DNA from: Hyphomicrobiales bacterium
GTDB lineage: Bacteria > Pseudomonadota > Alphaproteobacteria > Rhizobiales > Xanthobacteraceae
DNA length: 64,000 nt
Direction: 5' to 3'
Assembly: GCA_017305665.1 (NCBI GenBank)
Contig: JAFKKH010000007.1
Span: 1 to 64,000, forward strand
Position numbers and translations under genes: made by a program. Positions 35,368 to 44,356 of this stretch are shown here, piece after piece (the stretch's first letter is position 1; every line of letters begins with the position of its first letter). The notes below the pieces were generated by a model that saw only the letters and a list, made by a program, of their open reading frames with translations, did not search any database and was not told the origin of the DNA.

Positions 35368-36834
35368 ATGGCTTTCACGTTCTCCGACATCGTTGAAGAG
35401 GCGCGGCTCTCGGCACGCGCGCTGCTCGACTACGGCGACAGTTTCTTCAATCCGACGGTGCGGCTCGGCGTGACCGGCCTGTCCCGCGCGGGCAAGACGG
35501 TGTTCATCACCGCGCTGGTACACGGCCTGTCGCGCGGCGGCCGCTTTCCGGTGTTCGAGTCGCTGGCCACCGGGCGCATTGCGGGCGCACAACTCGCACC
35601 GCAACCCGACGACGCGGTGCCGCGCTTCGATTACGAGACTCATGTCCGTACGCTGATCGAGGAACGGCGCTGGCCGAATTCCACCGTCGACATCAGCGAA
35701 CTGCGGCTCGTGATCGACTACCAGCGGCAAAATGGCGCAGACCAGACGCTGACTCTCGATATCGTCGACTATCCTGGCGAGTGGCTGCTCGACCTGCCCC
35801 TGCTCGACAAGAGCTATGAGCAATGGTCGGCGGAAAGCCTCGCGCTGTCGCGGCAGCCGCTTCGCGCGCCGCTCGCGAGCGCCTGGCACGCTCATCTCGA
35901 GACGCTGCAACCCGAAGGCCGCGAGGACGAGCAGGCGACGCTCACGGCGGCAAAGCTGTTTACCGATTATCTCCGGGCCTGCCGCGACGAGCGCTTCGCC
36001 ATGAGCCTGCTGCCGCCGGGCCGCTTCCTGATGCCGGGTAACCTCGCGGGTTCACCGGCATTGACCTTCGCGCCGCTCGATGTGCCCGCGGACGGCGATG
36101 CGCCGGACAGATCGCTGTGGGCGATGATGCGGCGACGTTATGAGGCCTACAAGGCCATCGTCGTCCGCCCGTTTTTCCGCGACCATTTCTCAAGGCTCGA
36201 TCGCCAGATCGTTCTGGTCGATGCACTCGCCGCCTTCAATGCCGGACCGGAAGCGCTGCACGATCTCGAAGCCGCGCTCGCCGGCATTCTGGATTGCTTT
36301 CGGGTCGGTCGCGGCACATTCCTCAATGCGCTGTTTCGGCCGCGCATCGACCGTATCCTGTTCGCCGCCACCAAGGCCGATCACCTGCACCACACGAGCC
36401 ATGACCGGCTCGAGGCGATCCTGCGGCGGATCGTCGATCGCGCCGCGTCGCGCGCCGAAGTCGCCGGCGCAGCGATCGATGTGGTGGCGCTGGCCGCCGT
36501 TCGCGCCACCCGCGAGGCGCAGGTGCAACGCGGCCGCGACACGCTGCCGTCGATCATCGGAACGCCGCTCGCCGGTGAAGTCGCCAATGGCGAAACCTTC
36601 GACGGCAACACCGAGGTTGCAACCTTTCCCGGCGACCTGCCGGCCGATCTCGAACGCCTGTTCGACGGCGACGCGTTTCGCGGCCTGTCCACGTCCGGGG
36701 CAGACGGCGCGGACTTCCGTTTCCTGCGCTTTCGGCCGCCGCTGCTCGACCGCAACGGCGCCGGTGAGCCGGCGCTGCCTCATATCCGCCTCGACCGCGC
36801 GCTCCAGTTCCTGATCGGAGACCGTTTGCAATGA
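35368..36834 (+). CDS. ycjX: YcjX-like GTPase/ATPase
   Basis: A 488-residue protein of the YcjX family. Walker A is GLSRAGKTVFI (about residues 40-50); LDIVDYPGEWLLDLPLLDKSY contains the switch-like DYPGEW. The C-terminal half is helical with conserved FAATKADHLH. In Shewanella, YcjX is a nucleotidase with an unusual G-domain fold; in E. coli it is a stress-induced protein linked with the phage-shock regulon. The ATG at 35368 is chosen by family length. It overlaps the next gene by four bases (ATGA), so the two are translationally coupled. Confidence 0.9.
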   Translation: MAFTFSDIVEEARLSARALLDYGDSFFNPTVRLGVTGLSRAGKTVFITALVHGLSRGGRFPVFESLATGRIAGAQLAPQPDDAVPRFDYETHVRTLIEERRWPNSTVDISELRLVIDYQRQNGADQTLTLDIVDYPGEWLLDLPLLDKSYEQWSAESLALSRQPLRAPLASAWHAHLETLQPEGREDEQATLTAAKLFTDYLRACRDERFAMSLLPPGRFLMPGNLAGSPALTFAPLDVPADGDAPDRSLWAMMRRRYEAYKAIVVRPFFRDHFSRLDRQIVLVDALAAFNAGPEALHDLEAALAGILDCFRVGRGTFLNALFRPRIDRILFAATKADHLHHTSHDRLEAILRRIVDRAASRAEVAGAAIDVVALAAVRATREAQVQRGRDTLPSIIGTPLAGEVANGETFDGNTEVATFPGDLPADLERLFDGDAFRGLSTSGADGADFRFLRFRPPLLDRNGAGEPALPHIRLDRALQFLIGDRLQ

Positions 36835-37865
36835 GTGAGCGATCCGGCCCTCGCCGCCCCGCGACGTTCAAACTCGACGATCCCCATGTGGTCGTCGTGG
36901 ATCCCGACGACGAGGCGGGTCTGCTCGGGCGCGGCGGCATCCGCATCACGCCGGAGGCGGACGCTGCTTCCCTGCCGGTGCCGATCGAGGAGCCGCCCGT
37001 GCCGGCGCGCAAGGGATTTCGCTGGGGCACGCTGTTCTGGACCTCCCTCGGCGGGCTTGTGGTGCTCGGCACCGGTCTCGGCATCGTCCACCTGATCGAC
37101 GACCTGTTCGCGCGCAGCGAGGGACTGGGCTTTCTCGGGCTGGCATTGACCGCAATGCTCGTATTGGCGTCGATCGTCATCGCAGCGCGCGAGATCGCCG
37201 GCCTCGCACGGCTGGCCAATATCGAGGATATGCACCGCCGGGCGCTAGACGCCATCGCGAGCGACGATCGCAGCCAGGCCGATGCCGTGGTGCGCGATCT
37301 GGTCAAGCTCGCCCATGACAATCCGCGTCTTGCGCGGGCTCGCGCCGCGCTGCGCAGCCATGGTTCCGACATCATCGACGGCGCCGACATGGTGCGGCTC
37401 GCCGAGCGTGAACTGATGACGCCGCTCGATCAGGAAGCCCGGCGGCTGGTCTCGGCTGCTGCGCAGCGCGTGTCGATCGTTACCGCCGTCAGTCCTCGCG
37501 CCGTGGTGGACGTGCTGTTCGTGTTCGCGGCGGCGCTGCGGCTGGTGCGGCAGCTCGCGCGTCTCTACGGTGCGAGGCCCGGCACGCTCGGGATGATCCG
37601 CCTGATGCGGCATGTGATCGCGCATCTCGCGATCACCGGCGGCATGGCGGCGAGCGATACCCTGATCCAGCAGATCCTCGGCCACGGCATCGCGGCAAAA
37701 CTGTCGCAACGTCTCGGCGAAGGCGTGCTCAACGGATTGCTGACCGCACGTCTCGGCCTCGCGGCGATCGACGTGACCCGGCCGCTGCCGTTCACGGCAC
37801 TGCCGCGCCCCGCGCTTGGCGACCTTGCGAAAGACCTGTTGCGCAAGCGGGACGACGAGGATTGA
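36831..37865 (+). CDS. ycjF: YcjF/DUF697 inner-membrane protein
   Basis: A 344-residue protein of the YcjF/TIGR01620 type. A disordered N-terminus (about 1-60) precedes two transmembrane helices (about 68-88 and 97-117, WTSLGGLVVLGTGLGIVHLI and LGLALTAMLVLASIVIAARE), a helical cytoplasmic region and a C-terminal DUF697 hydrophobic domain (VDVLFVFAAALRLVRQLARLYG). It is the standard partner of YcjX and is coupled to it by an ATGA overlap. The function is unknown beyond an envelope-stress association in enterics. Confidence 0.9.
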   Translation: MSERSGPRRPATFKLDDPHVVVVDPDDEAGLLGRGGIRITPEADAASLPVPIEEPPVPARKGFRWGTLFWTSLGGLVVLGTGLGIVHLIDDLFARSEGLGFLGLALTAMLVLASIVIAAREIAGLARLANIEDMHRRALDAIASDDRSQADAVVRDLVKLAHDNPRLARARAALRSHGSDIIDGADMVRLAERELMTPLDQEARRLVSAAAQRVSIVTAVSPRAVVDVLFVFAAALRLVRQLARLYGARPGTLGMIRLMRHVIAHLAITGGMAASDTLIQQILGHGIAAKLSQRLGEGVLNGLLTARLGLAAIDVTRPLPFTALPRPALGDLAKDLLRKRDDED

Positions 37866-37866
37866 G

Positions 37867-39492
37867 CTATCGCTCCGCGATGGCGAGTGCCAGGCGCCGG
37901 CCAGATGCCCGAGGCCGGACGTCATCGCCGGCCAGTTGCCGCCATTTGTAGAACGGCGAATCCGGCGGTGGCGACAAATCGGGAGTCCAGCCGGTCAGCT
38001 TGTCCATCACGTAGGTGTCCATCACCCGGCCGCGCCAAATCCGCTGAACCTCACCAAGCGGCGTCAACACCGCAGAGGTCGAGGCCAGCAGCGAGGTATC
38101 GTCGGGTTTCCGCGCGATGTAGAGCCCGGTGTGGCCCGCGATGGCGCTCATGCCCGGATCGCGAAAGCCGAGGAAGCGGCTGCGCTCGTTGATCTGAATC
38201 ACCGGCACGCGATTTCCGAGATACCAACGCAGCATCGCATAGATCCGGTAGTCGTCGGTCGCGATCCAGGTCGCGCCGGACGTCTGCAGTTCGGCTTCGG
38301 CGCGGCTTGCGACCTGCGCAAACCCTGCTTCGCCGCCGATCGGGTCGGTCTTGCCGATGAAATTCCAGGGACTGACGATATAATACAGGAAAACCACGAC
38401 GACGATCACGATACCCGATGCAATCGCGGTCCTCGCCCAGAACATCGATCGCGTCACCATCCACGCCGGCCATCCTTCATGCGCGCGCCGTGTGAGGTCG
38501 ATGGCCGCCGCCGCAAACCCGAACGGCCAGATGAACATCGGCCAGGTGTCGCCCACCCGCAGCGTCAGCGATTTCCAGAGGAAGTAAACGAACGGCACCA
38601 GCACGGCCGTCGCCAGCAGCACGGAAACCGGATCGCGATGACGGTAGCCGCGCCACGCCGTGAGCCCGACACCGAACAGGACCACCGGCAGCAGCACCGG
38701 CCCAACCTGGCCGAACTGAAGGCCGAGATATTCGCCAAGCGTGCGCAACATGATGCTGTGCGTCGCGGTGGCGCGCACGAACTGAAAGCGGAACGAGGCC
38801 CAGTCGTGCATCCCGTTCCAGATCAGCACTGGAGAAAAGACCACGACGGCGATCAGCAGCGCCGCCCATGGATACGGGCTGCGCAGCCAACGGCCGCGCC
38901 AGTCGGGCACCAGAATGAAGGCGACAACAGCGGGAACCAGCATCAGCGCGGTGAGTTTCGACAGCAAAGCCAGACCCGCGAACAGACCCGCCGCGAGCCA
39001 CCAGCGCGCATCGCCGCTTTCCGTCAGCCGCACCAGCGACCACGCCATCGCCAGTCCGAACGGGATCAGCGCGACGTCGGGCGCGACCTTGGCCATCAGC
39101 AGGCCATAATAGAGCGCCGCCTCCATCATCAGGACGGCGAGGATGGCGGCGCGGATGTCGTGGGTGACGCGGCGAACGATGTCGGCCAGCAGCAGTTGTG
39201 AGATCGGCATCGCCAGCAGCCCGGCGAACCGGACACCGAAACTGGTGTCGCCGAAGATCGCAGTGCCGAGGCGAATGAACCATGCGATCATCGGCGGATG
39301 ATCGAGGAAGGACAGCGTGCTTTCCTTCGACCAGGTCCAGTAATAGGCCTCGTCGGTGCGCAGCTCCAGCCCGATGGCAAAGATGCATCGCAGCGCGGTC
39401 ATCGCGACGATCAAGGCTGCGATCCAGAGCAGCGGCTGGAGCGCCGGCCGTTCGGATTGCGGTGCGCGTGTCTCGGGTTCTGCGATGGTCAT
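37867..39492 (-). CDS. GT39-family membrane glycosyltransferase (ArnT/PMT-like)
   Basis: A 541-residue polytopic protein with about 11-12 hydrophobic helices. The first periplasmic loop has RTDEAYYWTWSKE, the acidic DE motif typical of lipid-phosphate-sugar-dependent GT-C enzymes, followed by SFLDHPPMIAWFIRLGT. The C-terminal ~120 residues are soluble and periplasmic. It should transfer a sugar from an undecaprenyl-phosphate donor to lipid A, glycan or protein; the acceptor is unknown. It is convergent with ycjF (stops two bases apart). Confidence 0.88.
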   Translation of the reverse strand: MTIAEPETRAPQSERPALQPLLWIAALIVAMTALRCIFAIGLELRTDEAYYWTWSKESTLSFLDHPPMIAWFIRLGTAIFGDTSFGVRFAGLLAMPISQLLLADIVRRVTHDIRAAILAVLMMEAALYYGLLMAKVAPDVALIPFGLAMAWSLVRLTESGDARWWLAAGLFAGLALLSKLTALMLVPAVVAFILVPDWRGRWLRSPYPWAALLIAVVVFSPVLIWNGMHDWASFRFQFVRATATHSIMLRTLGEYLGLQFGQVGPVLLPVVLFGVGLTAWRGYRHRDPVSVLLATAVLVPFVYFLWKSLTLRVGDTWPMFIWPFGFAAAAIDLTRRAHEGWPAWMVTRSMFWARTAIASGIVIVVVVFLYYIVSPWNFIGKTDPIGGEAGFAQVASRAEAELQTSGATWIATDDYRIYAMLRWYLGNRVPVIQINERSRFLGFRDPGMSAIAGHTGLYIARKPDDTSLLASTSAVLTPLGEVQRIWRGRVMDTYVMDKLTGWTPDLSPPPDSPFYKWRQLAGDDVRPRASGRRLALAIAER

Positions 39493-39749
39493 CGGGACGG
39501 TATGGATTGCACGGTTCCGCGCATCCTCACAGGTCTCTCGGGCAGGTGCGTCGGCGCTTTCTTGACCAGCCCGATACGGGTGTCAATCCGGCCACGGCCA
39601 TTCGGTGCGCGACGCCGCCAGAACGCAGCATCCCGGAATATTCCCGTGCAGCCGCATGAAAGTCCCATGGCGCCCGCAACGCCCGCAAATTAACATCACC
39701 GCGAACCGTCCGATTTGACCGGCCGCACGCCGACAAACAGCCGAGATCC

Positions 39750-41489
39750 ATGACCGCCGTCAAACGCCCTCAGCTTCGCAAACTGGTCCGCGGCATCGGC
39801 GTGCGTCAGATCCGCCTGTCCTGCGGACTGGTGCTGTTCGCCTATCTGATCAGCCATTTCCTCAATCACGCGCTCGGCAACATCTCGGCGGATGCGCTGG
39901 CCGACGGCGTCTACTACCACACCGTGTTCTGGCAGTTTCTGCCGGTCGCGATCCTGTTCTACACGGCCGTGTTCACCCACATGGGCCTCGGCCTGTGGGC
40001 ACTGTATCAGCGGCGCCAGTTTCGCTGGAAGGCGATCGAGCCGCTGCAGCTCGTGCTCGGCCTCAGCATCCCGGCGCTGGTGATCGCCCATATCGTCGGC
40101 GTTCGCGTCGGCCAGACCCTGTACGGGCAGGAAAAGCTCTACCCTCAGGTCTTTTATGCCTACTGGGTATATTGGCCCTACAAGAAGTGGCTGATGTTCC
40201 TGGTGCTGAATATCGCGTGGATTCATGGCTGCATCGGGCTCTATTTCTGGCTGCGGATGAAGAAGTTCTTCACCGCAGCCGCACCCTACCTGCTCGCCGC
40301 CGCGATCCTGATTCCCACGCTTGCGATGCTTGGCCTTTATCAGGGCGGCCGCGCCATTGTCACCGACAGCACAAGTGCCGAATGGCGAGCGGCAAATCTC
40401 GGCAGCGAGCAGGTCGGCACCACGCACGAGCAGGATGTCCTTGCGGATATCACGGAGTATTTTCTGTGGGGCTATTTCGGGTTGATCGGACTGGCGCTTG
40501 TCGCACGCGGCGCACGCCTCCTGCTCGAACGCCGTCGCGGCATGGTCGCGCTGTCCTACGGTAACGGCCGCACCGTTCGCATCCCCAAAGGTTTGAGCGT
40601 CCTCGAAGCAAGCCTGCGCCACAACCTTCCCCATGCCAGCGTGTGCGGTGGGCGGGCCCGATGCTCGACCTGCCGCATCCGGATCATCGGCGACCTGAGC
40701 GTGGTGCCACCGCCCTCGAAACGCGAGGCCTTCATTCTGGATCGCGTCAGCACCGGCGGCGACCCGTCGATCCGCCTCGCCTGCCAGCTGAGGCCCGAAG
40801 GCGACCTGTCGTTCTTTCAGCTTTTCATGCCGCACGTTTTGTCGGCCAACGCGCACGCCGCGCAATCGCACCGCATCGGTGAGGAGCGCTACCTCGTCAG
40901 CATGTTCGTCGACATGCGTGGCTCGACCAAGCTCGCGGAAAAACTCCTGCCGTTCGATACCGTGTTCATCGTCAACCGCTTCCTCGGCGCGGTTTCGCAG
41001 GCTGTGTCGGAATGCGGCGGCCAACCCAACCAGTTCGTCGGCGACGGGCTGCTCGCGTTGTTCGGCCTCGCGACGGGCCCCGAGACAGCCTGCCGGCAGG
41101 CGGTCCGGGCCGCAGCGGCGATCGCCGCCAACATCGACGAACTCAACCACGTTCTCGGCCATGACCTGCGCGAACCGATCCGCTTCGGGATCGGCATTCA
41201 CGGCGGCGAGGTCATCATCGGCGACATCGGCTATCGCGATCACATAGTGTTCACGGCGCTCGGCGACGCCGTGAATGTCGCTGCGCGATTGCAGGACATG
41301 ACCAAGACGCTGGGATGCGAAGTCGTGGTGTCGGATGACGTCTGCAAGACCGCGCGACTCCTGCTCGACGCCGCGGAGGAGCACACCGTTCCAATTCGTG
41401 GCCGGGCCGAACCGATGACCGTTCACAGCATCGCCGATGCGCGAATGCTATCGGCAACCGCCAGCGACGCAGGACCAGTCGCCGCGTAG
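39750..41489 (+). CDS. cyaC: CyaC-type redox adenylate cyclase: six-helix dihaem anchor, 2Fe-2S ferredoxin, class III cyclase
   Basis: A 579-residue, three-part protein. Residues about 25-255 form a six-helix membrane domain with histidines at 36/40, 77, 114 and 159, the tetra-His pattern of dihaem-b succinate:quinone reductase anchors. Residues about 262-362 are a 2Fe-2S ferredoxin (C299, C305, C308, C345). Residues about 380-560 are a class III cyclase (metal Asp388 and Asp432, Asn509, Arg513). Sinorhizobium meliloti CyaC has this architecture and responds to quinone redox state (established). The usual substrate-specifying Lys appears as Gln428. A CRP-like palindrome lies 32 bases after the stop. 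Confidence 0.92.
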   Translation: MTAVKRPQLRKLVRGIGVRQIRLSCGLVLFAYLISHFLNHALGNISADALADGVYYHTVFWQFLPVAILFYTAVFTHMGLGLWALYQRRQFRWKAIEPLQLVLGLSIPALVIAHIVGVRVGQTLYGQEKLYPQVFYAYWVYWPYKKWLMFLVLNIAWIHGCIGLYFWLRMKKFFTAAAPYLLAAAILIPTLAMLGLYQGGRAIVTDSTSAEWRAANLGSEQVGTTHEQDVLADITEYFLWGYFGLIGLALVARGARLLLERRRGMVALSYGNGRTVRIPKGLSVLEASLRHNLPHASVCGGRARCSTCRIRIIGDLSVVPPPSKREAFILDRVSTGGDPSIRLACQLRPEGDLSFFQLFMPHVLSANAHAAQSHRIGEERYLVSMFVDMRGSTKLAEKLLPFDTVFIVNRFLGAVSQAVSECGGQPNQFVGDGLLALFGLATGPETACRQAVRAAAAIAANIDELNHVLGHDLREPIRFGIGIHGGEVIIGDIGYRDHIVFTALGDAVNVAARLQDMTKTLGCEVVVSDDVCKTARLLLDAAEEHTVPIRGRAEPMTVHSIADARMLSATASDAGPVAA

Positions 41490-41520
41490 TTCATGCGTGG
41501 TTGTCTGCGGGCATCGCGCC

Positions 41521-41540
41521 TGTGTGAGATTTCGCACACA
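41521..41540. promoter_or_regulatory. CRP-like palindrome between cyaC and the His-rich gene
   Basis: TGTGTGAGATTTCGCACACA is symmetric at 8 of 10 base pairs and contains TGTGA-N6-GCACA, one base from the E. coli CRP consensus TGTGA-N6-TCACA. It lies 32 bases after the cyclase stop and 203 bases before the next start codon. The species' own CRP-like motif is not known to me. Confidence 0.45.
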
Positions 41541-41562
41541 AAACCCGCGCAAACGCGACTTA

Positions 41563-41580
41563 TCTGAACACCCATTCAGA
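41563..41580 (+). terminator. Short hairpin after cyaC, weak terminator candidate
   Basis: TCTGAA (41563-41568) and TTCAGA (41575-41580) form a 6-bp stem with a 6-base loop followed by AAATT. The T-tract is poor. Confidence 0.25.
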
Positions 41581-41742
41581 AAATTGTCGGATAGCGGCGC
41601 CGAATTCATTCGAACCGCGATCGCGAAGGACGCGACGAATTTGCGACGGGTGAGAGCGACGATTGGAGCACGAGCCCGCAACTGGAACTGAACATTGAAT
41701 TGAACCCGCGCGTTACGCGCTTCATTTTAAAGGAGAACGATC

Positions 41743-41979
41743 ATGCTGCGTAAATTTGCTCTCGGACTTGTTGCCGCCGCTTCCCTCGGCGCGATGGCGC
41801 TGGCGCCCTCAACCGCTTCGGCGCATGGCTGGGGTTGGCATCATCATCACCACTTCGGCCATTTCGGTCACGGCTTCGGCGTCGCCTATATCGGCGGCTA
41901 TGACGATGGCTGCTACGTGGTGCGGCGCGTGCCGACCCGGTTCGGCTTCCGCCTGCGGACGATCAACGTCTGCGACTGA
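41743..41979 (+). CDS. Small secreted His-rich protein, 78 aa
   Basis: A 78-residue protein with a signal peptide (LRKFALGLVAAASLGAMALAPSTASA) and a mature part of about 50 residues starting HGWGWHHHHHFGHFGHGFG, then a compact C-terminus with two cysteines (DDGCYVVRR and INVCD). The His cluster could bind metal ions; no function is established. AAAGGAG lies 7 bases before the ATG, a strong ribosome binding site. A terminator follows (42000-42031), so it is a single-gene unit. A GCGCGT-T-ACGCGC palindrome (41708-41720) lies in its leader. Confidence 0.8.
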   Translation: MLRKFALGLVAAASLGAMALAPSTASAHGWGWHHHHHFGHFGHGFGVAYIGGYDDGCYVVRRVPTRFGFRLRTINVCD

Positions 41980-41999
41980 TCCCTCTCTGGTTTGGTCAG

Positions 42000-42031
42000 A
42001 AAGCCCCGGTCGCCCAGCGGCCGGGGCTTTT
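42000..42031 (+). terminator. Rho-independent terminator after the His-rich gene
   Basis: AAAGCCCCGG (42000-42009) pairs with CCGGGGCTTT (42021-42030) and is followed by TTTT. It begins 21 bases past the stop codon. Confidence 0.88.
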
Positions 42032-42229
42032 ACGCAAGCAGCGGCACATGATCTTCATCTTCGTGTTCATGCCGCTGTTGCATCGCGGAAAGCGCCGCGC
42101 GTCTGATCCATCGATCGCGCCGAACGGTATATCCGGAACTCATCGATTGACTTGCCGCTGCCCGGTGACAAACTTGAAGGCAAGTGATCCGTGATGACGG
42201 GCCACGACAACGAAGCTTCGGAGGAAGCC

Positions 42230-43438
42230 ATGCTCGATCGACGAGAGATGATGAAACGTGTCGGCGCCGGACTGGCGGTCGGCGCGATAACCAGCCTCAA
42301 TCCCCTCAAGGCCTTCGCACGCGATACCGTGACGCTGCCGTTCGGCAACGGCGAACGCCCGCTGGTGAAATACCCGCAGAAGCGCTTGATGATAGGTCTG
42401 ACGCAGCGGCCACCGCAGCTCGAAACGCCGTTTTCGGTGTTCAACGAGGGCGTGATCACGCCGAACGATGCGTTCTTCGTCCGCTATCATCTGGCTGACA
42501 TTCCGCTCAACATCGATCCCGACACGTTCACGCTCGAGGTCAAGGGCAAGGTTGATCATCCGCTCAAGCTGTCGCTCAAGGATATCAAAAAGATGAAGGC
42601 GAAGGAGATCGTCGCCGTCACCCAGTGCTCAGGTAACAGCCGCGGCTTCTTCAATCCGCGCGTCGCCGGCGGACAGTCGGGCAACGGAGCCATGGGCAAT
42701 GCCCGTTGGCGCGGCGTACCGCTCAAGACCGTGCTTGAGCAGGCCGGCGTGCAGACAGGCGCGAAACAGGTGGTTTTCGGCGGCATGGACGGCCCCGTCA
42801 GCGACAAGACGCCCGACTTTGCCAAGGCTCTCGACATCGATCACGCCCGGGACGGCGAGGTGATGCTCGCCTATCTCATGAACGGACGGGATCTGCCGGT
42901 CCTGAACGGCTTTCCGCTGCGGCTCGTCGTTCCCGGATACTACGGGACCTACTGGGTCAAGCATCTCAACGAAATCACCGTCATCGACAGCGTCTATGAC
43001 AATTTCTGGATGAAGACGGCGTACCGCATCCCCGACAATGCCTGTGCCTGCGTCGAGCCGGGCACCGCGCCGAAGGCAACGGTGCCGATCAACAGGTACA
43101 ATGTCCGCTCCTTCATCACCAATGTCGCGGAAGGCGCCAAACTCAAAGCAGGCGGCAAACTCCTGAAGGGAATCGCCTTCGACGGCGGCACCGGAATCAA
43201 GGAAGTCGCCGTGTCGATCGACGGCGGCAAGACCTGGAAGAATGCGCGGCTTGGCCGCAACTACGGCAAATACTCGTTCCGCGCATGGAAGGCGCCGGTG
43301 AAACTTGCGGCCGGCGTCCACGAACTCAAGGTGCGCGCCACCAGCAACGGCGGTCAGGTGCAGCCCGCCGACGCGACCTGGAATCCGGCCGGCTACATGC
43401 GCAACGTCATCGAGACAGTCCACGTGACGGTGGCGTGA
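42230..43438 (+). CDS. sorA: Periplasmic sulfite dehydrogenase molybdopterin subunit SorA-like
   Basis: A 402-residue sulfite oxidase-family protein. The N-terminus is a Tat signal (DRREMMKRVGAGLAVGAITS), so it folds with molybdopterin before export. The Mo ligand is the Cys of AVTQCSGNSRGFF; the C-terminal dimerisation/Ig-like domain includes KEVAVSIDGGKTWKNARLG. It oxidises sulfite to sulfate and passes electrons to the cytochrome encoded next. The ATG at 42230 follows GGAGGAAGCC, an ideal ribosome binding site; upstream GTG/ATG candidates at 42191-42194 are less likely. sorB starts 11 bases after the stop. Confidence 0.9.
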   Translation: MLDRREMMKRVGAGLAVGAITSLNPLKAFARDTVTLPFGNGERPLVKYPQKRLMIGLTQRPPQLETPFSVFNEGVITPNDAFFVRYHLADIPLNIDPDTFTLEVKGKVDHPLKLSLKDIKKMKAKEIVAVTQCSGNSRGFFNPRVAGGQSGNGAMGNARWRGVPLKTVLEQAGVQTGAKQVVFGGMDGPVSDKTPDFAKALDIDHARDGEVMLAYLMNGRDLPVLNGFPLRLVVPGYYGTYWVKHLNEITVIDSVYDNFWMKTAYRIPDNACACVEPGTAPKATVPINRYNVRSFITNVAEGAKLKAGGKLLKGIAFDGGTGIKEVAVSIDGGKTWKNARLGRNYGKYSFRAWKAPVKLAAGVHELKVRATSNGGQVQPADATWNPAGYMRNVIETVHVTVA

Positions 43439-43449
43439 GGGAGATGATC

Positions 43450-43767
43450 ATGACGCGCTCAATTCTTCCCGCTGTCGCAATCGTCATCGGACTGGCCTTC
43501 GGCTTGACGGCCTCGGATGCGAAGCCGGTCACCTACAAGCTCCCGGACGAAACCGCTGCGTTCAAGCCGGGGCCCAACCTCGATGTGGTGAAAAACAACT
43601 GCACGGCCTGCCACTCGGCGGACTACGTCCAGACCCAGCCGCGCGGACCGAAGTTCAAGAAGGATTTCTGGCAGGCCGAAGTGAACAAGATGATCAAGGT
43701 GTATGGCGCGCCGATCGACGAGGCGGACATTCCCAAGATCGTGGAGTACCTCACCGCGACCTACTGA
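43450..43767 (+). CDS. sorB: Monohaem cytochrome c subunit SorB-like
   Basis: A 105-residue exported c-type cytochrome. A signal peptide (ILPAVAIVIGLAFGLTASDA) precedes one CXXCH haem site (NNCTACHSADYV), and the distal ligand is probably a Met (EVNKMIKVYG). As SorB it accepts electrons from SorA and hands them to a soluble cytochrome c. The ATG at 43450 has GGAG 6 bases upstream; the ATG two codons earlier is also possible. A strong hairpin follows at 43800-43829. Confidence 0.88.
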   Translation: MTRSILPAVAIVIGLAFGLTASDAKPVTYKLPDETAAFKPGPNLDVVKNNCTACHSADYVQTQPRGPKFKKDFWQAEVNKMIKVYGAPIDEADIPKIVEYLTATY

Positions 43768-43799
43768 GGCGCAGGTCGATCGCCGCCCGCATGCGAACA

Positions 43800-43829
43800 C
43801 CGATCCGGAGGATCGCCCCTCCGGATCGG
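43800..43829 (+). terminator. Strong 12-bp stem-loop after sorB (terminator-like, no T-run)
   Basis: CCGATCCGGAGG (43800-43811) and CCTCCGGATCGG (43818-43829) are perfect arms around a 6-base loop. No U-tract follows, so it may be an mRNA-stabilising hairpin rather than a classical terminator. The rest of the gap to the cold-shock gene (to 44060) shows nothing else I can name. Confidence 0.5.
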
Positions 43830-44060
43830 CCGCTTAAGCTTGGCCAAATCCGCACGGCGGCGCTCTGCCGCGCCCAAAAAGCCCGAATCGAGGCAAAAAT
43901 TCTTCCAAAGGGCGGAATATCGGGCTGTTTCGGTCATTTCGCGCCCAGCGTTTGATCTATCAAGCCGACACAGGACCGCGTATCGTATGCGCTGTCGGAC
44001 GTGCCGGTTTCCGGGGACCGACGGTTGCTGTCGCTTGTTTCATTCCTGCGGAGACTTGGA

Positions 44061-44261
44061 ATGCCTAAAGGTACTGTGAAGTGGTTCAACCCGACCAAGG
44101 GTTACGGGTTCATCCAGCCGGCTGGCGGCGGCAAGGATGTGTTTGTGCATATTTCAGCCGTCCAGAAGGCGGGCCTGACGTCCCTCAATGAAGGACAGAC
44201 GGTCGAGTTCGAGGAAGTCGCCAACCGCGGCAAGACCTCGGCGGAAAATCTCAAAGTCTGA
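44061..44261 (+). CDS. Cold-shock domain protein (CspA family)
   Basis: A 66-residue single cold-shock domain. The RNA-binding motifs [14 protein letters not shown] (RNP1, KGYGFI) and DVFVHISAV (RNP2, VFVHI) are intact. It binds single-stranded RNA or DNA as an RNA chaperone. Family members in alphaproteobacteria may be constitutive or cold-induced; that cannot be told here. The ATG is preceded by GGAGACTTGG. A longer in-frame upstream start exists but does not fit the family. Confidence 0.95.
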   Translation: MPKGTVKWFNPTKGYGFIQPAGGGKDVFVHISAVQKAGLTSLNEGQTVEFEEVANRGKTSAENLKV

Positions 44262-44356
44262 CCGACGAGGCGATCGGGTTTACGCGGCGCGCAAACCTGA
44301 TCGACGACCCGCGGCACTGGCCAACCGTGCGGCGCTGCTGCACAGAGTCTGCGGTC

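Noticed and set aside
37816-39201. 461-codon plus-strand open frame
   Set aside because: It is antisense to the GT39 gene; Arg/His/Gln-rich with no motif.
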